Shown piece after piece: positions 52,168 to 60,438 of a stretch of 64,000 nt of DNA (positions are counted from its first letter, which is position 1; each line of letters starts with the position of its first letter). The notes beneath the pieces were generated by a model. That model saw only the letters and a program-made list of their open reading frames with translations. It was not told the DNA's origin and did not search any database. Origin of the DNA: Polyangiaceae bacterium. GTDB taxonomy: Bacteria > Myxococcota_A > Polyangia > Polyangiales > Polyangiaceae. The DNA lies in the NCBI GenBank assembly GCA_016712345.1, contig JADJRH010000011.1, forward strand, positions 3,534,001 to 3,598,000. The letters are read 5' to 3'. The position numbers were made by a program, and so were the translations under genes.

Positions 52168-52923
52168 TCAGGTGCCGGAGGGTAGATCGCGGGCGGCGGC
52201 ACGCAGTTCGTCGGAAACGTTTTCAAGCGGGCGCCACGCCAGATTTCGAACGAAGTCGCGATCCGTTTCGGCCACTTCTGAACCCAAAACAACCAAATCG
52301 GTGGAGCCGTTTTCGAAAACAATCTGACTCGGCATTGTCAGACTCGAACGGGCGGCGAGCACTTCCACCGAGCGAACGCGCTCACCCGCGCTGGCCGCGC
52401 GCCGCGCGATCCACACCTGGATGGCCGTTGCGCCGGCGGCCTGCGGCGCGATGTCGCCGTACAAATCGCCCACCATCCACGGGTGGTCGTTCGCCACGCG
52501 AAGGGTGCGTTCTGAACCGCGGTCCTGAACCTTGACTTCTTCAGAAACGACATTGAACTGAACCGATCGGAGCAGCTCCAAAGCACCCGCGCCGCCGAAG
52601 AGCTTGCTCGACGCGCGCACGAGGCGGCCGCTTGAGGCAATCTCCGCCTCTTCAACAATGCGAACCGGTTGAGAAGAAAACGCGAGAGTGATCACCGTCT
52701 CACCGCGCAATACTTCAGCCTTGTTCGGCGCGATTGAGCGTTCTACTCGACTTGTGGCCTCGGCGCCTTGAGCGCGGAAGTTGAACGACGAACGGGCTGT
52801 TTTTTCATCCGAGGACGCCAAAATCGCGTCGTTTTCCGAGGGACTTGCTTTGGATGTGTCGCAGCCGACAAGTGCAGAAAGAGCTGTCAGGATCCCCACC
52901 GCAAGCATCTTGTTCGTTTTCAT
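52168..52923 (-). CDS. putative lipoprotein, function unknown
   Basis: This is a 251-residue protein starting at the ATG at 52923 (GAGGAA close upstream). The lipobox is A-L-V-G-C. A Ser/Glu/Asp-rich stretch leads into a mostly beta domain with R-G-E-T-V-I-T-L-A-F, E-E-A-E-I-A-S-S-G-R-L-V-R-A-S and a hydrophobic I-Q-V-W-I-A-R-R segment. The C-terminal part is helical (D-F-V-R-N-L-A-W-R-P-L-E-N-V-S-D-E-L-R). No family recognised. It converges with the cytochrome gene (32 bases between stops). Confidence 0.7.
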   Translation of the reverse strand: MKTNKMLAVGILTALSALVGCDTSKASPSENDAILASSDEKTARSSFNFRAQGAEATSRVERSIAPNKAEVLRGETVITLAFSSQPVRIVEEAEIASSGRLVRASSKLFGGAGALELLRSVQFNVVSEEVKVQDRGSERTLRVANDHPWMVGDLYGDIAPQAAGATAIQVWIARRAASAGERVRSVEVLAARSSLTMPSQIVFENGSTDLVVLGSEVAETDRDFVRNLAWRPLENVSDELRAAARDLPSGT

Positions 52924-53050
52924 GGTTCCTCTTTCGGGCGGGCGCGTGGGTTTATTTCAGCGCCCCGTTTTTTTTTTGAATAGCGCCGGCAAAACGAGCG
53001 CGTGACAGAAAAAGTGTTTCCCCCGCACGCAGCCCTGGTACTACGGCGCC

Positions 53051-54235
53051 ATGGCTGTGAACGAGCCCCTCTCCCTCGACGATCTCATCGCAATTGACTC
53101 CCTTCTCAGCGAAGAAGAAAAACTGATTCGCGCGTCCGTTCGTCGCTTCGTGCGCGAGCGTTATTTGCCGCGATCCGCAGAGCTTTTCGCGAAGGAACAG
53201 TTTCCCACCGACCTCATTCCCATGATCGCCGAAATGGGGATCTTGGGCGGCTCCCTCAAAGGGTATGGCTGCGCCGGCATGAACTCGGTGGAGTACGGTC
53301 TGGCCCTTCAAGAGTTGGAGGCCGGCGACAGTGGTCTCCGCAGTTTCGTGAGCGTTCAGGGATCGCTCGCCATGTGGCCGATCTGGAAATATGGTTCGGA
53401 AGAACAGAAGCAGCGCTGGCTACCCAAAATGGCGGCAGGTGAGATCATCGGCTGTTTTGGTCTGACAGAGCCCGATGCCGGCAGTGACCCGGCGGCCATG
53501 AAAACCCGCGCCCGCAAAGACGGTGACGGCTACGTCCTCACCGGAACCAAGATGTGGATCACATCTTCGCCCATTGCTCACCTCGCAGTTGTATGGGCCA
53601 AAGTGGATGACGGCGATGCCTCGTCCATTCGAGGATTTGTTGTGGAACGTGGGATGAAAGGTTTTGAAACCCCCACAGTGCACGGCAAAATGAGCCTTCG
53701 GGCGAGCCCCACAGGTGAAATTGTTCTCAACGAAGTGCGCGTTCCCGCTGAAAACATGTTGCCGAACGTGCAGGGTCTAAAAGGCGCTTTGGGGTGTTTA
53801 ACGCAGGCCCGATTTGGAATTGCGTGGGGCGCTCTCGGCGCCGCGCGAGCCTGTTTTGAGTCGGTTGTAAGTTACGCCCGCGAACGGGTAGCTTTTGGAG
53901 GGCCAATTGCTGCAAAACAGCTTGTTCAGCAAAAAATTGCTGAGATGGCCATGGAGATTGCCAAGGGTCAGATCATGGGTTTGCACTACGCGCGGCTCAA
54001 AGACTCTACCGGAATTACACCTGTACAAGTTTCACTCTGTAAAAAGAACAACGTGGGTGTGGCGCTTGAAATCGCGCGCTCTGCACGCGGCATTTTGGGT
54101 GGAAACGGCATTTTGCTGGAGTACCCGGTCATTCGTCACATGCTCAACTTGGAAAGTGTGTACACGTACGAAGGCACGGATGAAGTGCACACGCTCATTT
54201 TGGGGAACGCGCTCACAGGGCACAACGCCTTTTGA
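53051..54235 (+). CDS. gcdH: acyl-CoA dehydrogenase, glutaryl-CoA dehydrogenase type
   Basis: This is a 394-residue protein starting at the ATG at 53051. It has the block Y-G-C-A-G-M-N-S-V-E-Y-G-L-A-L-Q-E-L, then D-S-G-L-R-S-F-V-S-V-Q-G-S-L-A-M-W-P-I-W, which is typical of glutaryl-CoA dehydrogenases. It also has G-C-F-G-L-T-E-P-D-A-G-S-D-P, a central Arg in R-F-G-I-A-W-G and Y-E-G-T-D-E-V-H with the catalytic Glu. The reaction would be glutaryl-CoA to crotonyl-CoA plus CO2, in lysine, tryptophan or benzoyl-CoA degradation. Residues specific for decarboxylation cannot be verified by eye, so a general acyl-CoA dehydrogenase remains possible. It overlaps the next gene by 4 bases. Confidence 0.85.
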   Translation: MAVNEPLSLDDLIAIDSLLSEEEKLIRASVRRFVRERYLPRSAELFAKEQFPTDLIPMIAEMGILGGSLKGYGCAGMNSVEYGLALQELEAGDSGLRSFVSVQGSLAMWPIWKYGSEEQKQRWLPKMAAGEIIGCFGLTEPDAGSDPAAMKTRARKDGDGYVLTGTKMWITSSPIAHLAVVWAKVDDGDASSIRGFVVERGMKGFETPTVHGKMSLRASPTGEIVLNEVRVPAENMLPNVQGLKGALGCLTQARFGIAWGALGAARACFESVVSYARERVAFGGPIAAKQLVQQKIAEMAMEIAKGQIMGLHYARLKDSTGITPVQVSLCKKNNVGVALEIARSARGILGGNGILLEYPVIRHMLNLESVYTYEGTDEVHTLILGNALTGHNAF

Positions 54236-54990
54236 ACGAGAGTTCGTTTCATACAATCGCTTCGTGGGCGATGATCGCAACAGGGGTTCTGACGGCCTTG
54301 TCGCTCCACTTTTTGTCCGCACCTTACGGCCGGTATGATAGGTCGGGTTGGGGGCCGAAAATCCCTTCACGGCTAGGTTGGATTGTGATGGAAGCCCCGG
54401 CCTGTTTGGGGTTTCTGGCCGTATTTCTGCAAGGTCAACACCGGTTTGAAACAGTGCCTCTCCTGTTTTTGGCTTTGTGGCAACTCCACTATCTTCACCG
54501 CGCTTTCATCTTCCCATTTCGAATGCGGGTGAGTGGAAAAAAAATGCCGGCAAGCGTGGCGCTGATGGCTGTTTTTTTTAATACCTGGAATTTGTATATC
54601 AACGCGCGCCACATTTCTCACCTGGGTACCTACCCATCGGGGTGGCTCACGTCGCCGCAGTTTTTGGTGGGTGTTGCCCTTTTTCTGGGTGGGTACGCGG
54701 TAAACCTGTGGGCCGACACGGTGCTCCTCAACCTGCGAAAGCCGGGAGAAAAAGGCTATAAAATCCCTCACGGTGGTTTGTTTAACCTGGTGGCCTCACC
54801 CAACTACCTGGGTGAAATTGTAGAATGGGTAGGTTGGGCCATTCTCACCTGGTCGCTTTCAGGCTGGGCGTTCGCTGTGTACACAGCGGCCAACATCGGC
54901 CCGCGCGCGCTCACTCATCTCCAATGGTATAAGAAAACCTTCCCCGACTATCCTTCAAACCGCAAAGCTATTATCCCGTACATTTTGTAG
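54232..54990 (+). CDS. 3-oxo-5-alpha-steroid 4-dehydrogenase family membrane protein
   Basis: This is a 252-residue protein. The TTG at 54232 overlaps the preceding stop (TTGA); an ATG at 54271 is an alternative start. Six or so hydrophobic segments. Family features: A-P-Y-G-R-Y (about residue 30), H-Y-L-H-R-A-F-I-F-P-F-R-M-R (about 88), N-L-W-A-D, L-R-K-P-G, Y-K-I-P-H-G-G-L-F-N-L-V, P-N-Y-L-G-E-I-V-E-W-V-G-W-A and the end segment P-R-A-L-T-H-L-Q-W-Y. These match eukaryotic SRD5A enzymes closely; bacterial members occur in Myxococcota and others. They reduce a conjugated enone with NADPH; the substrate may be a sterol, a polyprenol or a lipid enone. Coupling to a glutaryl-CoA-type dehydrogenase is unusual. 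Confidence 0.88.
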   Translation: MNESSFHTIASWAMIATGVLTALSLHFLSAPYGRYDRSGWGPKIPSRLGWIVMEAPACLGFLAVFLQGQHRFETVPLLFLALWQLHYLHRAFIFPFRMRVSGKKMPASVALMAVFFNTWNLYINARHISHLGTYPSGWLTSPQFLVGVALFLGGYAVNLWADTVLLNLRKPGEKGYKIPHGGLFNLVASPNYLGEIVEWVGWAILTWSLSGWAFAVYTAANIGPRALTHLQWYKKTFPDYPSNRKAIIPYIL

Positions 54991-55085
54991 CCAAGGCGCC
55001 GCCTGGGTAACTCCCCCCGGAGCGACCGCTGGGCGCTACCAAAAAGTTGGCCCGCGTCGGTTTGTAACTCTACACCCGCACGACT

Positions 55086-55715
55086 TTGGGAGCCATTCGC
55101 GGACCGGTCACATACAGCCGTTTTTTTGTTGCGGGTGAAGTGCCCGACGACATCTCGGCGGCGAGTCTAAAAAAAATCAGGGCGAACGCCTTTCGAGATC
55201 TGGTGCCCGACGAGGATGAAAACTCGCGCCACGGGTGGGCATCTATGACCGACTCGATGGATGTGGATCTCGACCACGAAAAGGTGTTTTTCAACGAATA
55301 TGTGAACCTTACCCTTCGGATCGATACATGGGTTGTTCCGAAGCCGCTTCTGACCGCTCACCTGCGAACCGCGGAAGCAACGCTGCTTGAGAAAAAAGGG
55401 TTGGAAAGGCTCGGCAAAAAAGCCAAAGCCGAGCTGAAGCTGACGGTGCTTCGCAAACTGCGGCGTCAGCTTGTTCCATCCACAAAAAGTGTTGATTTAA
55501 GCTGGAACACTCGAACGCACGTGGTCAGATTTTTTAGCCAGTCCCCGCGCATTCACCTGCTTGTTCAGGAACTTTTTGAAAAAACATTCAACCTTCGACT
55601 CGTTCCTGAAAGCCCCGGAACCGCTGCGGAGCGATGGGGGCTCGACGAACGCACCGAAAAAATCTGGGACAACTTGGAGCCCACAGTGTTGGCTGAAGTG
55701 GAAGGTGCCGAGTGA
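55086..55715 (+). CDS. RdgC-related protein, N-terminal part
   Basis: This is a 209-residue protein with a TTG start at 55086. It opens with G-P-V-T-Y-S-R-F-F-V-A-G-E-V, a pattern I associate with RdgC relatives of deltaproteobacterial lineages. It continues with N-A-F-R-D-L-V-P-D-E-D-E-N-S-R-H-G-W-A-S, L-T-L-R-I-D-T-W-V-V-P, L-K-L-T-V-L-R-K-L-R-R-Q-L-V-P-S, and T-H-V-V-R-F-F-S-Q-S-P-R. RdgC binds duplex DNA as a ring-shaped dimer and modulates RecA. Here the sequence is short (E. coli RdgC has 303 residues) and the rest appears to be in the next gene, which overlaps by 4 bases. Nucleoid-associated role inferred. Confidence 0.72.
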   Translation: MGAIRGPVTYSRFFVAGEVPDDISAASLKKIRANAFRDLVPDEDENSRHGWASMTDSMDVDLDHEKVFFNEYVNLTLRIDTWVVPKPLLTAHLRTAEATLLEKKGLERLGKKAKAELKLTVLRKLRRQLVPSTKSVDLSWNTRTHVVRFFSQSPRIHLLVQELFEKTFNLRLVPESPGTAAERWGLDERTEKIWDNLEPTVLAEVEGAE

Positions 55716-56290
55716 CAGATTTGGTGGAGCGCATTGAGCGCAACCGATTTGCGGGCCGAGAATTTATTTTGTGGCTCTGGTTTGAGAGCGAAACGTTTGA
55801 GACAAATCTGCGGCCGTCGGGCGGATCGCCGATTGCCCTGTGGATCGAGACGCGGATGACGCTCACTCTCGAAAAAGACGAAAGTGTACTCAAGAGCGCC
55901 GCGCCTGCCGCGTCGCCCGAGGCAAAAGAAGCCCTGCGGCAGGGTAAGTTACCCAAAGAGGCAAAGTTTCGCCTGAGCAACGGCGAACATGAATTTGCAT
56001 TCTTGTTTAAAGGCGACACGCTCGGCATGTCGAGTGTATCGGTCCCGGCCGAGCTGAAAGACAAGGGCGACGAAGTGTACGAGGTGTTTTACGAACGAGC
56101 GCGCCTTCTCGAAGAACTCGAAGCCATTATAGAAGCCCTTTATAACGACTTTTTGACGCTTCGGCTTTCAGATGGGTGGAATAAAGAAATTGTGCCTTTT
56201 CTAAAGCGTTTCGCCAACGAGAAACGCGCCGACGACGGGGCATACCTTCAGGTGAAAAAGCGCCTCCTGTCGAAAAAGTCAAAACGCTGA
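55712..56290 (+). CDS. RdgC-related protein, C-terminal partner
   Basis: This is a 192-residue protein with a GTG start overlapping the previous stop (GTGA). It has F-A-G-R-E-F-I-L-W-L-W-F-E-S-E, the 'GxEFLxWLW' segment I expect in the C-terminal half of RdgC-type proteins. It then has a helical region with A-K-E-A-L-R-Q-G-K-L-P-K-E-A-K, and an amphipathic C-terminal helix rich in Lys. Alone it would not be a complete RdgC; as a pair with the upstream gene it covers both halves with a duplicated or rearranged order. Probably co-translated and forms a complex with it; DNA binding is inferred. It converges with the transglutaminase gene (12 bases overlap at the stops). Confidence 0.65.
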   Translation: MTDLVERIERNRFAGREFILWLWFESETFETNLRPSGGSPIALWIETRMTLTLEKDESVLKSAAPAASPEAKEALRQGKLPKEAKFRLSNGEHEFAFLFKGDTLGMSSVSVPAELKDKGDEVYEVFYERARLLEELEAIIEALYNDFLTLRLSDGWNKEIVPFLKRFANEKRADDGAYLQVKKRLLSKKSKR

Positions 56291-58177
56291 GAGTTGCTCG
56301 GTGCACGCTTCAATGTCTGCGAAGAGCGCCGATTCATCCCCTCGGCCACCGTAGCGCCAAGCCGAATATTGTTCGAGCAACGCGGCGGCTCTTGCCATGA
56401 CCTCGGCTTGGGGAGATGGGTAGGTGCCGCTCGCTATGCGCCGCGCCAGAGCCTCAATGGGTTCATCGGAATCTCGTCTTATTCCCTGTCGCGTGAGAGC
56501 GGCAAACAGTTTTTCAAGCGCCGGAGGAGAGTTGGGTGTTTGGAAAAATGCGGCGAGCGACGAACCTTGATGCGCCTTGCGCTGTTGCCAATATCTGACT
56601 ATCAGACCGAGCACCACAAGGATCGAAAGTCCGGCGATGATCTCGGGTAGACTCGGCGTTTCGAATCGAGCGATCGCGGTTTTGATTGTTGAAGAAATGA
56701 GATCGGCAAGCGCCGCAAAAAAAGGCGTTTTTGAGCGATTGTTTTGCCCCGTCGGGTCAGGAGGAGTGGCGTCGACGGTGACCCACCCCTCCTCGGGAAG
56801 AAACACTTCTACCCATGCGTGCGCGTTTCGTTCTCGGACAATGGAGTACCCACCCAACTCATTGCGCTCGGTCACCCGGTAGCCTGCAACAACGCGCGCC
56901 GGTATACCCGCCGACCGCGCCAACATCGCAAGCGCGGAAGCGAAATATTCACAATGGCCCTGGGGATTTTCGAGCAAAAAATCCAGGACGGGATCGCCCG
57001 GGCCGCGCTCGGCATGGAGCGAATATCGGAGGTCGTTGCGAAGGTGATCGGCAATGGCGTTGATTCGATCGCGAGGAGTGGAAGCCCCGCGAGTCCACTC
57101 GCGCAAAATGGGTGACAACTCTTGCGAGATCTTGAGCGGCCTTCGAAGATCGTCAACCGCCGGTTCAATGGGTGGAAACGACGCTTTTTCGGACGAAGTG
57201 GGTAGGTCAAACTCGATTATTTTTGTGGAGCCGCGAATGGGCCTGAACGCTCCAAAGCGGTCGACGTGGAGTTGACCTTCAGGAACGCCGACGTGCGCGG
57301 CGCCGAGGACTGTCAGGTATCGTTCAGGTACCCCGCCGCCGACGATTTCCACCCGGACGCGGGCGTCTGAAAAGCCGCGGGTAGACTCCACGCTCACAAG
57401 GCGCGAGCCGTCCGAGCTGGAGGGCGCCCATTGACCCGCTTGATAGGCGTCGTACACAACGCCGCGAAGGTAGTCGACAGGCGGTCCGTAAACGCGCGCG
57501 ACGATCTCGTTTGATTCTAACATCCCATCGAGCGAACCGAGAACCATCCGTTCGCCGAGACCGGTGGTGGGCATGCCCACCGAGGTCAGAATGCGATCGC
57601 GAACGCGAAGACCGATGGGAGGTAAGATTGTTGAAAACCCGATTGTTGCACCAGCTGCAATGACCAGGAGAATGGCCGCTGAGATGGCCGTGCGGGCGGA
57701 GAAGCCGCGAAGGGGACGGCGACCTCTGTCGGAAACATGGAGAGTATAAAAACCTAAGAGCAGGTAGAGAGCACCGAAGGCCGGAAAAATCGGTCCTGTG
57801 TACACTTCTCCACCGGCCACCACCGAAAGTAGGCCAAACATGAAGGTGGCGAAAAAGCCCCCCTCGGGATCGGACAGCCAAAGTCGAAAAACAGCACCGA
57901 AAAGGCCCGCGAGCGCCATGACAGACCAGCCGCGGGCGAGCAGGTTTTGGGGAACACGTTCAGGAGCTTCTAGAAAGCCGAAAAAACCACCCGCTGTGAG
58001 GGCGAAAAGCGTTGCGACGCGCTGTGAAAAAATGCCGAGCGAAACCCTGGATCGGACAACCGCGCTCACAAGAGCAAAGGCCGCGCCCGTTGCCGAACCT
58101 ACCCATCTGCCGGCCGCGAGGGCGTGCAATACCGCCGGTAGAAGAAGGGTGAAGATCGGAAAGAGTCGAGCGTTCAC
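56279..58177 (-). CDS. TgpA-type transglutaminase membrane protein (DUF3488/DUF4129-like)
   Basis: This is a 632-residue protein with a GTG start overlapping the upstream stop (GTGA). Residues about 1-190 contain six to seven membrane segments. An extracytoplasmic transglutaminase-like domain follows (about 350-480), with Cys in G-H-C-E-Y-F-A-S-A-L, His in N-A-H-A-W-V-E-V-F and Asp in V-D-A-T-P-P, a complete catalytic triad. Another membrane helix (about 525-545) and a small helical C-terminal domain follow. It matches TgpA, which is encoded in many genomes with MoxR and DUF58 genes, as here. Its substrate is unknown; a role in envelope peptide or protein modification is plausible. Confidence 0.9.
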   Translation of the reverse strand: MNARLFPIFTLLLPAVLHALAAGRWVGSATGAAFALVSAVVRSRVSLGIFSQRVATLFALTAGGFFGFLEAPERVPQNLLARGWSVMALAGLFGAVFRLWLSDPEGGFFATFMFGLLSVVAGGEVYTGPIFPAFGALYLLLGFYTLHVSDRGRRPLRGFSARTAISAAILLVIAAGATIGFSTILPPIGLRVRDRILTSVGMPTTGLGERMVLGSLDGMLESNEIVARVYGPPVDYLRGVVYDAYQAGQWAPSSSDGSRLVSVESTRGFSDARVRVEIVGGGVPERYLTVLGAAHVGVPEGQLHVDRFGAFRPIRGSTKIIEFDLPTSSEKASFPPIEPAVDDLRRPLKISQELSPILREWTRGASTPRDRINAIADHLRNDLRYSLHAERGPGDPVLDFLLENPQGHCEYFASALAMLARSAGIPARVVAGYRVTERNELGGYSIVRERNAHAWVEVFLPEEGWVTVDATPPDPTGQNNRSKTPFFAALADLISSTIKTAIARFETPSLPEIIAGLSILVVLGLIVRYWQQRKAHQGSSLAAFFQTPNSPPALEKLFAALTRQGIRRDSDEPIEALARRIASGTYPSPQAEVMARAAALLEQYSAWRYGGRGDESALFADIEACTEQLSAF

Positions 58178-59445
58178 AACGGCAACGCCTCCCCTTTTTC
58201 AACAGAAGCCACGCTGAGAACGGTTGTTGAAGGAGCATTGGCGGGCGGCGGATTTTTTTCAGGTCGAACAATGAAGGTGGAGCACGCAACGCCGCGCCTT
58301 CGAATTTCTTCTGCGAGGGTTGACGTGGCTTCTGTGGTAACCACAAACACGCAGGATAAACGGCTCAGGTGGGGGGCGAGTTGGGCGAGAAGATCTTCGG
58401 TGGAAACAGGCTTTTTTGACATTTCGGCAATGGCAAGCAGGTCAAGCGCCTGTTCTAAAAATCCGAGGTGTCGACCAATGGTAAGGTCGTACAGTTTTGT
58501 ACCGAGCACCAACAGGTCTATCAGGGCTTCACCCCTGGAGAGGCGAGCAACAACGCCGGCCGTGAGTGAAACAGCGGCTTCAAAAGCGGCTTCTGGTGCG
58601 GGACCGTTGTCAAGAACCACCCCTACCCTGCTAAAATATTCTTCTTGATACTCGCGCACAACGGGTACGCCCGCGCGGGCCGAACTTCGAGCGTGAAGGT
58701 GTTTTACAGGATCTCCTGGACGGTAAGGTCGCACACCGAGCAAATCCATGGATTCGCCTGTTTTGGAGGCAAGTGCCACACCGCCGGGTTGATGACGCTG
58801 ACCCATGGGCATGGAGAGGCGAGCCACGTTGGCGATTTTGGGAACAACAAGAAATTTTACCCCGGGCGACCAAACCGACTTGCCCACCGCAATTCCAAGG
58901 GGAACCAAAGCGCACGCGCCAAACGGGTCAAGATGGTGTTCCCCGCGCGACGAAAAGCGGGCGATCACTTCAACAGTGCGGGTTTCACCCATGGGTAGAT
59001 GAGGTATGCCCGGTGATCTCCCTTCCCAAACACCATCCCAAGGCAGAAATGGTCCGCGAACGCGCACCGACTCCACATCTCTCTGTGTGCCGTTTCGAAC
59101 ATTGACTGCGAAACGAAGGGGATCGCCCACCGTAACGCGACGAGGGATGGAGACGGTCACCTCGGCATCGGGCATTCTAAAAAAGCGCCGAATTAATAGA
59201 GAAGCAATGAGTACACCGGCGATCGCCGACCACAAGATGTACACTTGGGTAGATTGCACATCTACGGCGAAGAGGCCGACGATTGTGGAGCCGACGAGAA
59301 GGACGCGGCCTTCATCGGTGAGGGCGTCGTAGAGCCATGTGAGCGGTGAAAGCGCTTTGCCCAAAAGCCCATTTCGAAAGCGATCACGGCCCGCTTTTGT
59401 GTTGGGCAACAGAATGTGGTTGAGTCGGGCAAAGTTGATGTCCAT
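58174..59445 (-). CDS. DUF58 domain membrane protein
   Basis: This is a 423-residue protein starting at the ATG at 59445. Two hydrophobic segments lie about residues 48-85, followed by a beta domain with R-R-V-T-V-G-D-P-L-R-F-A-V-N-V-R. The vWA-like DUF58 region is about 215-420, with the family sequence V-R-P-Y-R-P-G-D-P-V-K-H-L-H-A-R-S-S-A-R, then F-S-R-V-G-V-V-L-D (MIDAS-like Asp). It is usually a partner of MoxR ATPases and of TgpA. Probably a membrane-tethered adaptor acted on by the MoxR chaperone. Confidence 0.9.
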   Translation of the reverse strand: MDINFARLNHILLPNTKAGRDRFRNGLLGKALSPLTWLYDALTDEGRVLLVGSTIVGLFAVDVQSTQVYILWSAIAGVLIASLLIRRFFRMPDAEVTVSIPRRVTVGDPLRFAVNVRNGTQRDVESVRVRGPFLPWDGVWEGRSPGIPHLPMGETRTVEVIARFSSRGEHHLDPFGACALVPLGIAVGKSVWSPGVKFLVVPKIANVARLSMPMGQRHQPGGVALASKTGESMDLLGVRPYRPGDPVKHLHARSSARAGVPVVREYQEEYFSRVGVVLDNGPAPEAAFEAAVSLTAGVVARLSRGEALIDLLVLGTKLYDLTIGRHLGFLEQALDLLAIAEMSKKPVSTEDLLAQLAPHLSRLSCVFVVTTEATSTLAEEIRRRGVACSTFIVRPEKNPPPANAPSTTVLSVASVEKGEALPL

Positions 59446-59469
59446 CGCAAAAATCGGGAGGGTCGATAA

Positions 59470-60408
59470 TCAGGTAGGAACCTTGGCGGATTGGACGATC
59501 TGACGAATAATGGAGTCTGCCGTTGTACCCCCATATTTGGATTGACTTGTAAGGAGCAACCGATGCGCCAGAACAGGGCCGGCAAGGGCTTGGACGTCGT
59601 CGGGGGTGGTGTACGATCTACCCTGGAGAACGGCGCGGGCCTGAACCGCCCTGAAGAAAGCGAGCGCACCGCGCGGGCTGATTCCCAGTTCAAGCGAGCG
59701 ATGGTCCCGCGTTTGAGTGACGATTTGAAGGAGATATTTGGCGACCGGTTCTTTTACTTCGACATCTCGAACGCGAGCCTGAATTTGCAGAATGTCGTCC
59801 ACACCTGCCACGGCCTCTACCCTGGAGAGAGGATCGGCCGTTTTGCGGGCGTAAAGCATGGCCAGCTCATCTTGTGGAGATGGGTAACCCACACCGATTC
59901 GCAGCAAAAAACGGTCTAACTGGGCTTCGGGCAATGGGTAGGTACCTTGATAGTCCACCGGGTTTTGGGTGGCGATGACGAAAAATGGTTTGGGTAGAAA
60001 GTGGCTCACCCCGTCGACAGTGGCCTGCGACTCACTCATGGCTTCAAGAAGGGCCGATTGGGTGCGGGGAGAAGCGCGGTTGATTTCATCCGCCAAAAGA
60101 ACGTTGGTGAATACAGGGCCGCGATGGAAGGTGAATGTTCCTTCTTTGGGGTTTAACACTTGAGCGCCCAAAATGTCGGAAGGGAGCAGATCGGGCGTAA
60201 ACTGAACGCGGGTAAATGTGGCCTGAAATGATCGGGCAAGCGTTTTGGCAAGGGTTGTTTTTCCCACCCCTGGTACGTCCTCAATCAAAACGTGGCCACC
60301 TCCCAAAACACCCACAAGAACAAGGTCAATCACGTCGGGTTTACCGTGGATGACCTGGGCGAGCGACTTTCGAATTGCGGTGAGGAGAGTATCTTGGGAT
60401 TTGTCCAT
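59470..60408 (-). CDS. MoxR-family AAA+ ATPase
   Basis: This is a 312-residue AAA+ protein: Walker A in D-V-P-G-V-G-K-T-T-L-A (about residue 40), Walker B L-L-A-D-E-I-N-R-A (about 105), sensor 1 A-T-Q-N-P, Arg finger region in L-D-R-F-L-L-R-I, and sensor 2 with S-P-R-G-A-L-A. It belongs to the MoxR group, chaperone-like ATPases that act on metal insertion or vWA-domain partners; the downstream DUF58 gene fits. It starts 30 bases downstream of the acyltransferase stop and continues with 24 bases to DUF58, so one operon. Confidence 0.93.
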   Translation of the reverse strand: MDKSQDTLLTAIRKSLAQVIHGKPDVIDLVLVGVLGGGHVLIEDVPGVGKTTLAKTLARSFQATFTRVQFTPDLLPSDILGAQVLNPKEGTFTFHRGPVFTNVLLADEINRASPRTQSALLEAMSESQATVDGVSHFLPKPFFVIATQNPVDYQGTYPLPEAQLDRFLLRIGVGYPSPQDELAMLYARKTADPLSRVEAVAGVDDILQIQARVRDVEVKEPVAKYLLQIVTQTRDHRSLELGISPRGALAFFRAVQARAVLQGRSYTTPDDVQALAGPVLAHRLLLTSQSKYGGTTADSIIRQIVQSAKVPT

Positions 60409-60438
60409 GATGGGATGGTGGCTGCCAAACGAAACGCC

